This document shows positions 13,501 through 25,500 of a stretch of 64,000 nt of DNA, one piece after another (positions within the stretch are counted from its first letter, which is position 1; each line of letters begins with the position of its first letter). Source of the DNA: Hydractinia symbiolongicarpus (Eukaryota > Cnidaria > Hydrozoa > Anthoathecata > Hydractiniidae). The position numbers were made by a program, and so were the translations under genes. The stretch spans positions 13,144,001 through 13,208,000 of the forward strand of contig NC_079884.1 of assembly GCF_029227915.1 (NCBI RefSeq), given 5' to 3'. The notes beneath the pieces were generated by a model that did not search any database, had not been told where the DNA came from, and was given only the letters and a program-made list of their open reading frames with translations.

Positions 13501-16500
13501 TACGTGATTTTATTAATATTAAAAAAAAACAACTTCAAAGATCAGATTTTCTGATCTAAGTGAAAGTAAAATGTAAAACAACTGAAGATCAGACACACTA
13601 TACAATTCAATAAACCCACAATGTAACAAGACAGCTAATTTCGGAGTTCGCCACCACAAGTAACTGCTTCGACTATTTCTATATTAGATTCACACATTTT
13701 GAACTTGTCAATGTTCAGAGCAGACTTAGGAATTTGGATCTTAGGCTATTTGATTAATTTAGAACTTTTGCCATATGTGCGCATTGACTGTTTGTCCATA
13801 TTTGAAAAATGATGACAAAACTGTGTTTGTCTCAAAATGTTACGCAGCGTTTTCCCCAAATTCAAAGTGAAGTTCTGTGGTCACAGAAGATATTTTCAGA
13901 AAAATTTACGTGAATGCACCTCCGAACCTAACTTATAGTTCCTACAAGGTTTTTTCTTGCTTATACCAATCAATGTGCTCTCTTGAAACTTATTCTGAAA
14001 TCAAAAATTCTTACTTGTCAAAAAACAAACAAACAGAAAACAAGGTGTAAAATAAACATAAGCTTTAAAAGCAAAATCTTCCATACTTTGTGACTTTGAA
14101 AACTCTTAACAAGCGAAGGCATCTAAGTACACTTAGCCCCAAGTTGATATCTCCGACAGTTTTGTTTAAGATGATTTCCATTATGCTCAAGACAACAACC
14201 TAAAGTAGATATAATGACAAATAAGGTTCACAAATTTCTAAAACATATGGTGTACATGCTTTGCTGTTTATATTAAAGACAATTTGAGGGGAAAAACAAT
14301 ACAACAGATTCAAACATTTTAAAAACTTTTCAAGGCATGATATTAATTTTAGTTCAAGTTATAGGTATGTGCAACTAGTATTACACTAGTTGGCAAGAGT
14401 TTAATTTTCTTTAAAAGCAAGTACATTAAATTATTAAACATACATTTGCAAAATAAAATTCAACATAATAAATTCCAAAAGGTGTTATTTTCCAAGCCCT
14501 TTTCCCTAAGAAAATGTGATGCCATAAGAACAGCAAGCCATTGTTAATGAACAGCCTTATTTGTATATGTGCATTAGGCAAATTTGCACTTGCTTCAATA
14601 TTCTCATTTTTTATAACCGTTCAGCCACAAGGCTTAACTTATATAATAATAATACTTACAACTAGGTCGAATACGTTAAAAAGAGATCTGCAGTACAAAA
14701 CAAAGCCATGAGAAAACAGCTTGATTATTAATTCCAAGGTAAAAATTGAGACAAACACAATTTCAGCGTATTCTAAATAAAAAACAAAATCATCCTTACA
14801 ACTGTAGACTTCAAAAAAAAAAAAAAAGAAAAAGAAATAACACAACCTAGAGTAAAACAGTAAAAAAAAATGTGTTGATTGCTGGTTTTTCACACGAGTA
14901 TTGAGCCATAAAAACTTATGAGCAGTGTCAAAGTTAGCTAAAGTACTGATCAATCACTTTTCTGCCCCACTCAGGAATTATAGTCATATCACTAGCATTT
15001 CTATATTTTTTCTTTAAGGCACCAAATTTGATGCTGCTTGTAAGTGTTTGTAACTTAATACTCATATGAAAGTTTATTATTTAACTAAAATTAGATGATG
15101 AAAGAATTAATTTGAAAAAAATTAAATTTTAAATAGTATATAGTTCTACACAAGTAGAAATCCTTGTCTTTGTGTTAAAATAATTTTTTTAAAAAAAGGT
15201 GCTTACGTTGAACATCGGTTAACCAATCTGGTTGTTGATAATGTCTCGTTGCCATTATGATTGTATTTATAAAAACCATAAAAACAACAAACCAAAAAAA
15301 ATAATTATGTTTAACTATCGCCCTTAGCTTAATACGCATCATTTTAATACGTATCATCAGTCTATCAAATTTCGATTTGTGGTGGTCACCAATTTTTACA
15401 CGATACTCTCGTGATGAGGTAAACACTAAAGCTGGATTTACAATAACACTTTCATTTATGTCCTGCATAGCTTCTGTTGATTGCACGTTCTGTTCACTTT
15501 GCTCTTGAACTAATGCATCCTCTAAAGCAGAAAAATATTACTTTCATTATTCAGTTTCGTTATTTTGTCCATTGATTTCAAAAAGTAAAATGCTGTGTGG
15601 ATACAGAATTAATAAAAAAGCTTGTAATTTCCAGGTAAAACAAAATTAACTCATGAAATGAAAAAATATTATTAAAGAAACATGTTGATACTCGTTATCT
15701 GGAACTCCAACAGGACTGGCAAAAAAATGGGCAATGTATAGTTAAGATAACGAGGGTTTACAGTCTGGGAGTCCAAGATTACAAAATGTTTTTACTCATC
15801 CACACATATGAACAAACAATTGAAAAAGTCATAAATTGCGCAATTTATGTTAGTTTTTTAAGGAAATTGCAAAATGCTGTTGTAATAGAACTGTAAACTT
15901 GTCATCTTCATCTTTATTAATGAGTCATAGAGTTTGCAAAGTTTCCATTCCATCAAATTCGTTGCAATTGTTTCCCAGTGATCAGTTTTATCCATTACTG
16001 ATTTGATTATCTTTTCATCGGTTCTTTTAAATACGGTATTGCCTTCTCGGTACACATGTTTGAAATAAACCAATTAAAAAATACTGTGACAATCTGCTTG
16101 AATTTGCCATCCCTGATCTTTCTTGATTTATTCAACGAAGATTTCAAAACAGTTAAATACTAGTCTTTTTTCTTAAGCCAAGTAAATAAGGTATCTCTCT
16201 TTACTCCATATTTTAAGGCAACATCTTCATTAGAAGAACCTCTCTTAGTTTTCTCAAAGCATTTTTAAGGTTTTCATGCTAAGCTTTCTAGCGATTGTTG
16301 ATTTTGATTGAATGTTAATTTTGATAAAACATTTGTAATGTTTTCCGAAAATTTGAAATCGGGAAAGTTCCAGACAACATAATAGTTAGACAAAAAAAGT
16401 TGGACAAAGAGAAAGCTTGTGATATTGGAGTTCAAAATAACAGAAGTTTTTACACATACATAAGGTCGAAATCCAGAAGAGAAATTGTTCGCACAAAACC

Positions 16501-19500
16501 AATTATTGTGTCTTTTGTAACATTAAATACAGGTTTAATAATAGCTGTACCATGTATTATAAAATCCAAATTACTAAAAAACTTTGAGACAGCATTTTTC
16601 AGAAAAAAAAATAATAAAAAATTACCTCCTTTTAAAATCCAATTTAAATATGCTTCACATATCCTATCCAATTGCTGCTCATATCGAAGCTTTAAAAACG
16701 CCCTTCGGTTCTCAACTTTTTCTCTTTCTTTTGCAAATTCCCTACAAAGAGTTATATTACAGTGCACCTGTAAACTTTTAAGTAGAATCTAAACTTTTGC
16801 TTGGATACAACTTTGAAAGATCTAATGAAAAAAATTTGTGAATGACCATGGACTACTGTTTTTATAGGAATAAGCTTCCATCCTTAAAAATAATATTACT
16901 AAAATTAAAAAATGTCTGAATGGAGAAAAATGAATGCTTCCTAGAAGAACTCTAAAATATTCTATATCTTCTTTTCATTTGGTGATTTCCAGAGTGATTT
17001 GATACACACTAAAACATTATTAGACGCTAAAGGGATAATTGATAGACCAAACTTAGTAATCTTTGAGATAATTTTATATAACATAGGCAAGACGTCAAAT
17101 CTTTTATGCAGTGGAGAAGCAACCTAAGTTAGACTAAAAATAAATTAAAAAATTAGGAGCAAAGTAACAAAAAGGTTTAAAGCATTCTTTAAATCTTATA
17201 AATTATGGCCTCTCAGTAGTGATGACATTTTTTAAAAAAAATACTCACCCACTAAGAACACCAAGCACAAGGTTCAACATAAAGAATGAACCAATCACAA
17301 TGAGAGATATATAATATATCGCATAGATGTAACCACTCTCATCCATACTATAGAATGTCTGAAAGAACAGAAGTAGAAAAATATAATACTACTAGTCGTC
17401 AACCTGTGGAAAAATCCATGGGGTTGCCCCACCTTTATATATCGCATATCATGTTTCTGTAACAGACAGAAAAACAGGCAGACGACGGCTATTTTTATAA
17501 GAATAACAACAACAACAATAATACATTTTTAAATTTCTCTTTTCCTACCTTAATGAAAGATCCGTAGATAAAAGTTCGCCTACATTCTTATCATTTCAAC
17601 TCTTAAAATATGTATATCATAGGGGAAATCACACATTAAGAAGCATTAGGACTGTTAAAATAAAACAGGACTTAGCGGAGCTAAAATGAGTAAAAATTTA
17701 CATGCAGGTTAATTTAGCTAAACTGAATTCAAAGATAAAACTTTCAACAAAAAATTCAAAGGTCTATTATGCATCATGTCAGTTGATTGTTAAGAATTGT
17801 TCTGAGCTAGTAAGACGTTATACATCTTTTAAAAAAATACAGCAGTCAAATAGCACAACAAACTTACATGATACATAATCTCAGTCCAGCCTTCCATAGT
17901 TATACATTGAAACACTGTGATCATTGCAAGAAAGATGTTATCAAAAGAAGTTATGCCATAGTTTAACCCAGTCCAGTAACGCATGCATTGACGATTTTCT
18001 GGGCATTTTCTTCCATGCACGTAGTAAAATGTCTCGGTTGTTAATGATGAGTCGCATGGAAAATTGTCAACTACAAAAACAAAGATATTTGATTTTTTAA
18101 ATAGAAAACTGATTAAAACAAATAAGGGTCATAAAAATTTGGCATTCAGACAAGTTCAAATGCCAGCTAAATCATAGAAAATGCACAATTTCTATGCCAT
18201 ATCACCTTTTTTTTAAATAATAAATTTTATAAGGAAATTAGACTGCAATTTGATCAATTTTTAAGAAGAATGTAAGAATATTTTTAAGCTAAACAATGCT
18301 GCATAAGAATGAAGAAATCAGGTGTTGACACAAATTCTTTTTACATTTAAACTTATGTCACAGCGAACATGTCTGATGTAGTCCTATAAGTGTGTTGAAA
18401 TGATTAGCAAAAACAGTCTTGGCTCACGTTTGGGATGTTCAATAGTGATCTTATCTTTAATTATAGGCATGTAATTTATTTCAAAAATACAAATAGCCTA
18501 ACAATTAAAAAAATTATTAAGAAATTTCAAAAGACTTGATAAGCAACTTTTTATCCTCTATAAAATATAAAAAAATCATTTTCCTGTTAGGGGTTTTCTT
18601 GAAGATTTTGGCTATTTGTTGGCTATAAGAGAAAATTGACCTTATGTGCTCTTAAGTACTATAGCATTATAACCTTTAAAAGGCTATAATACTGAAATTG
18701 TCATATTTATTTTGAAACATGGCATCCAATAAAAAAAATAGTGCAGTTAAGGCACTCACATATATTCTTAGTAATTCAGTCACCCCTCCCTAGATTTACA
18801 AAAGTAATAATAAATAAGTGAGAACAATAATATATGCAAATTGTCTCAAATCCATCATGTACTTACATGTTTTTGTGTCATTACTGTAACAGCTATAGTG
18901 GAATCTTTTAACAAAAAACTCTAAACCTATGATAGCGTATATAATAATGACAAAGACAACCAGGAAGAGGACTTGTAACAATGGAAACATTGCTCTGACA
19001 ATTGACGTCATGACAACTTGAAGACCTGTAGAGAAAAATACATATTTCGATATAATAAGAAGCTAATGAAATAAACCACAATTAAAAGTAATTTGCAGTT
19101 TTAAGAGCACTGGAAGTTCCACTACCTTTTGTTGATAATAATAATAGACTTTCCACGAGCCTTATACTAGTATAATGCTCGTGGAAAAACCCACTTAGGC
19201 CTTGAACAAAAAAAAAAGAAAATCGTCACTTGAATTTCGATGACGTCAGCAAAGTCCCACAAATGTACAAAAAAGATTGTCCACTATCGTGCAGAGCTTC
19301 AAACGCTGATCAAGAAATGTAAAGGATCATGTACTTTTGACGAACAGTTTAAGAGATATTGAGGTTTAAAGGTTTTTTGATGTTTTCATCAACCTGTCCA
19401 ATCAAGAACTGAACTGGACCAAGGTTTGGAAAACTTATCCAATTTGATTCCAGGATGTATGTTCCTAGTTACCCACGCAGTAAAAAATGACTGATGTCAC

Positions 19501-22500
19501 CACGTCGTTTCCTAGTTATTAGGCCTTAAGTTATATGTGTATTGCAATAACTTCATTAATTTAAATCAAGATATTGACGTTAATTTAGCGTTATTAATGC
19601 CACAACATTAAATTTGTCAATTAACTTGAGACATGAAAAAAAAAAGAAAGAAAAATGAACACATTTACTGTTACATATAGATGAACATACACACTCTCTG
19701 TATTATTATATAAATATTCGGCAGATACTCTGCAAAAGTGGCACCCCTTTAATTATTAAGTTCAGAATGTAATATTCAATGATATGTGGCAGAATATCAA
19801 CAAAGCAAGGCTGAATAATTCTGATGTCCATTTAATAATGGAGAATAGCATGTCTTATTATACATTTACAATATCCTTAAAATTTAAGCTAGCAAAATGG
19901 GACTCTAAATACACTATAGGATACTCAGTAAAGGAACAAGAAGTACACATTTAAAGTTTCATTGTGTGATAACAAATTACAGAAGCTAAGTGTTTGCTGT
20001 AATCCTTTTTTTCTTTTCAGACAAAATCGTTTGAACTTTAGATACATTTTTTTATGAAGAAGGATGCAATAAAGACAGCAGAAAGTTAAAAATATCTGAT
20101 TTTTATTTAAATGTGCTTCTTTTTTTAATTTACTCTATGTGATTGCTTATTATCATACATGATAAAACAAATTTAGATATTTTATACAACGAATAGATTT
20201 TATACAACCCAATAGATTAATTAAAATAACGAATATTTTGCACAAGTTTGATTTTTATCTTCCAAAAGATATTATAAAGATTTATTATCTTCAAAAAAAA
20301 AAAATTTTTATAACGCCAAATTAAATATCCGGGTTATTTGGAAGGATTGTTCTAGGTTCTTTTGACAAAAGAGCAATTCTTCAAAGAATTTCTAAATTAT
20401 TTCTCATAAAAAACTGTATGGGCTATTTGCAAAATTATTGACAACTAGTTTTGTTCCTTATTTGCTTTTTAACACAAAATGGATATTTATTTCTTCTGAA
20501 GATTAAAAACAGATTTTCATATAAACATTTTTCTTATTTATGAATTTTTTGGGGCCCATTTACAAAAGTTTCCACTTTGAAGTAATTGAAAAGTATCCAG
20601 TTTGTATTATTTGAGGCGTGGTGATTATTTTTGGTTAAAACCTATTACTATTATAAAAAGAATATGTGAAAACAGAAAGAGAAAAGAATTGATAGAAGAA
20701 CAGAAATATTTTAGTAATCAATAATTAATAACGAGCATAAAAAATCGAAACTAAAACACGTTTTAAACTAACACACGTTTTAAAATTCCACATTTTACAA
20801 CATTAAAAATTAAAACACACCAAACAAGACAAGAATCAAACAAATTTAGTTGCAATATAGTGAAAATATATATTGTATTGTAGACAACAATAATTTTTTA
20901 GAAAGTTGTAATGCTGTTTGTAAAAAAAGACTTATTAATTAATATCAACTTTTTTCCTGCTTGTTAATTTTGAAAAGATCACAAAACAAAAGCCACGGAA
21001 GAACCTCTGGTTTTCAGGATCTTAAAAGTTAAAATTATTAATTAAGATATTTTATCAGGCCAGAAAATGTCCTTGGCAAACTTGCATAACTCAGTATAAA
21101 GTATATTTAATAAAAACTTATATTATATAAACTTTGAACATTAAAATTCAAACCTTTTTGGGAAGTTGAAAATTGTTTAAAATACGAAAGGTTTAAGTTT
21201 AATGTTTCCCCTTATAATCTCATGTTCTTTTCTTTTACTTTAAAAATTTTCTTGTCTAATATCCCTTTTTGAAGCTGCATTAAAATATTGACATGTACTG
21301 GTAATATTTCTTTACTGTACCATTGTTTACTGACTGCAGCACTCAGTGAACAACATAACTTTCAACCCTAACATAGTCAAAGGTTAAAGTTTATTTTTAA
21401 TGGTTAAGGTGATCCTAGTGTTTAATTATTTCTCGAACGAAATGCATCACTTCTTGTTAGTTTAAAATGTTAAGTAGTGGGAATTATATTTGCCAGGGGT
21501 ATGGCAGAATATTAAATTATAAAAAATTTAGAATAGATTATTAATATAAGGCATATTTTAAAGTTATATAAATTTAAAATCCTACAGAAAAAATCTATTT
21601 TGAACCATGAATAAACATACACACAAACTTTGTTCACATACAGAAAAATCCACAGGTACTTACTTGGAATTCCAGAAATAAGTTTCAGTGGCCGCAAAAC
21701 TCTGACAGCTCGTAGTGGCTTGATATTTACTTTACTGCCAAGAAAATCACTCACAGTAAGTAATCTAAAGAATAAAGAACTTTAGATATCCACACATTAA
21801 GAAATGTATTCCATTTTATTAATCTAAATGTAGGTCTTTTTTGAGAAATATGAGATATGTTACAACATGAAATTTGACAACAATAAGAATTATATATAAA
21901 TAAAAGTCAATACATAAAAGGCATCCAATCAGTTTTGATAAACACTTCTACAGTACAGGCCTTTTCAGGAATATTTTGATCATGTGTGGCAAAAAGCACG
22001 CCTCAAGTGTTTAGGTGTGCTTTTGGTTAACTTCTTATAAAATTTGTCATTTTTAACACAAATGCCTATTTAAGGGTGTTTATTCTAGCATAAGAACTTC
22101 CTTAGCTTAAAAAGAGGATTTCCAAAAATTGTAAATGTTACCTACCCTGTAACAACGACAACGAAGTCTAGGATGTTCCATACACTTCTTAGGTATGAAT
22201 GAGGATGAAGCAACAATCCCATTGCCAAGATTTTTAAGACAGCTTCACAGCAAAATATACCAAGAAGATAGTATTCAATTTGGTTCTAAAAAGTGATAAA
22301 AAATAAATAATTTAAAAGCAATTGTGTGCAAAACAAATGTTTTGGAGCTGTCTTATTTGTAGTGCAAAAATTTTAAAATTAAAAGAATTTTTTTCCTCGT
22401 ACCATAAGCTTAGAAATTTAAGCCTACTACATGTATGATCTTTAATTATTTCTGTGCTGGTTATTTGAATCCAGACCTTGTAAATATGTTTTTAATTTTT

Positions 22501-25500
22501 AAACATCTATAGTCTCCATGATATTTTTGTCCATAAAAAATCAACATTTTTTGAAACTAAAATTTACAATGCATGTACACAGAACACATTTTTTTCTGAT
22601 AAAACTCACTTACCGCTATCTTATTCATTTCTGACTTATCATTTTCAGGAAGTGGAGCATCAATAGCCATTACGACGCAGGTAAACAAAATTGCCAGCAA
22701 AATAAAATACTCAAACAATGTGAATAGAAGTGTTAAGGAAAAAATCATAAGGAGACAATAAATAGCAAGATACTGTATTAAGATAACCAACAAAAGTAGT
22801 AAAAGAAATTACTAATAACCAGATAAAATGTTAAAACAGTGTTTTATTTCATCTAAAACTACCAACTTAGACACATTCCAAAAGAAATAATACATAGGGG
22901 AGTTATGGACGCTTTAGTAAAATCCAAAAATGTAGATTTATGGCTACCTGAAAAAAAAAATTAAATTTTATATTTATATTACCTTATGGACAATTTAATT
23001 TGCTTTAATATCCAATAAATAATTTTTAAAAAAAACCCACACTTTTAAGAAATAACAAATATACTAAATGTGTCTAAGCCATTATAGTATTCTTAATAAA
23101 TAAATTGACAAAAAATAAATTAAACAATAGTCTTAAAAGTTTAATATCAAGAAGATATATATTCATCAATCATTTTCTTTAGGATTTTGTTTCCAAAAAA
23201 CTATTCAGGTTTTTCTTCAATAGCTGAACTTCTGCATGAAAAATAGAATAAATAGAATAAAAAATACCTAAATCTTCAAAATTACATTCAAATAGTATTA
23301 TGATGAATGTATTTTCTTATTGCCTATCTATAAAAAAGATTAATACTGACTTTCGTTTAATTGTAAAGAAGATAATTTTTTAATTTTAACTTTCATAGGA
23401 GGGGAGTAAACAAATGGACTTTTACACTTTAATCAATCATATCAATCAACGAATAATAATAAAACTTTCTGCAATGTTTTTATACAGACACTAAAAATGT
23501 TTACTTGGCGAAAAACATCTGCTTGGTTTTGGATTATTTGGTAATCTTAAAACTTATCTTAGTTGAAGAAAAGATTTAGTTGCAATTGAAATATAATATA
23601 GCTTGCAGCGTATACATGTAATGCTAGAGACCACAGCTTTATATAATTCAGCTTTACATTGCTAAAAAACGCATAATAACCTCTTGTACTACATTATGTT
23701 CACATTGTTATGAACAAAATAAGTCTCGAGTAGATAGGATATTTCCCTAATCGGAGAAATTAGTTGATAAGAAAATCACTCCCAGACTGAGTGAAAAAAA
23801 ATAGTGCGTAATTTTTTTACTTTTAAATTAGCAAAGGCGAATAAGAACTTCAAGATATAATGCTGATTAAAATAATCCTAGTCGTGATATATATAACAAG
23901 TTTTTTAATCATTTTTTTAAAAGAAAAAAGAACAAATTCTTATTATTAACTCTTTTAAAGGAGACGAAGGAAAACTAAACTAAAAACAATGTTTAAAAGA
24001 AAATCATAACATGGAAATTAATAAATTCAATACTTTATAAAAATTGTTATTCTTTATATAATTCTCGTATTAAAATAAAAGTCCACAAAAATATTGTAAT
24101 TCAACTGTTTTAGCTAGCATCTGTACAAAAATATTTCACGATTTTTACACACCAACATTTTTACAAAAAATTTTAAAATCTTAATGTAAGCTGTTTGGAT
24201 GTCTTATTAAAATTAAAACTCAAAAAAATTCCAATTTTCCGAGAAATCTTAAATTAAAATATTGAGACTTTCTCTTAGTTTCTCAAAATAAGTATGGAAA
24301 GGGCTTATAGAGTTTTAATATGTTAAATGAGTTTTTGGTCCAGGATAGTAATGCAAATCTGTAGTCTTTTAGTATCTGTATCAACATTTTTGCTATTCCT
24401 AATATTTCTTGCAATGGGACATATATTTTAGAATATGTAGAACATTTAATTTTTGTTTTCAAAAAATGCGATCACATAAAAAATGAAAATTAAAACATTT
24501 GCAAATTAATGTAAAATATCTCACGACAACAAAGTATGTAAATGACACTTATTAGAACTTCCCAAAAAAATCAAATCTGCTGAACTTGTAAAAGTTTGCA
24601 ATCTTAAGGTAGAAATTTCACCATGCAAAAAAGTTTATTATATATAAACTTAACAGTAAAAATGACTAAACATTATAAATTTATAGCATTTTTTAAATAA
24701 TACATACATGCTCAAAAAGCAACTTAACTTTTATTGACTTTAGTAATATTCAAGCATTTCAATCTTAGCCCTTCAAAAAATAGGATATTTGTCTTAGTTT
24801 AGTGACTTCTCTTTCTAGATCTAGAAAACGTTTGGGGACCAGGTTTATTGTTTTTAATGGTATTTTAGATTTCACATTATCACATTTTTTGTTTTATTTT
24901 TATATATCATTATATTAATGTGTTTCAGCGTCAGTCTCAAAACATTTCAAGATTATTATAAAAATTCTCCAGGTATTTAGCAGGTCTGAATATCTCACAT
25001 AAATACATAAATTCCAAATAACTTTGAGAAGAAAAAAACAAATGTAAGAACAAAATAAGGCTAAATTCTTTGCACATAGTAAGGGTTTAAAGCAAGATGC
25101 ACGTTTCTGGGGATCACTGAACATTGCCAGATCAGAATTTGATACTTAACCCATATATTTTCCTTATATATATATATAAAGTGTCTTTTCCTAGTTTAAA
25201 TATTCTTAATGGCCAGTACTGATTTTCTTATATTACGCAATTTAATCAATTTGAACACAATAAGAGAAATTAACAAAAAAAAAAACAATTATGGTGAACT
25301 TACAAGGAGGATGGCGAACTTATGAGTTTTTGGAGGGGAGTTTCTGTAGTTGGCAGAGGATATGGAGTAATGGTGGTGTTATGCAGCATGGTAAAAAAAC
25401 CCAGCACTATAATATAAGTGTGCGGCATTTTAGATAAGTTTTACTAACATATTGCAAAACTTTTTATCACTTTACTTTTTGATCAACCAAGATTTTGTAT

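Noticed and set aside
16400-16792. 130-codon plus-strand ORF
   Set aside because: Lies antisense to Cav2 exon 8, which has clear AID homology on the minus strand.
25304-25395. Possible alternative Cav2 exon with a good donor (CCTCCTT|gtaagttc)
   Set aside because: Neither a start-codon exon nor an internal exon here gives the phase 0 needed by exon 2.
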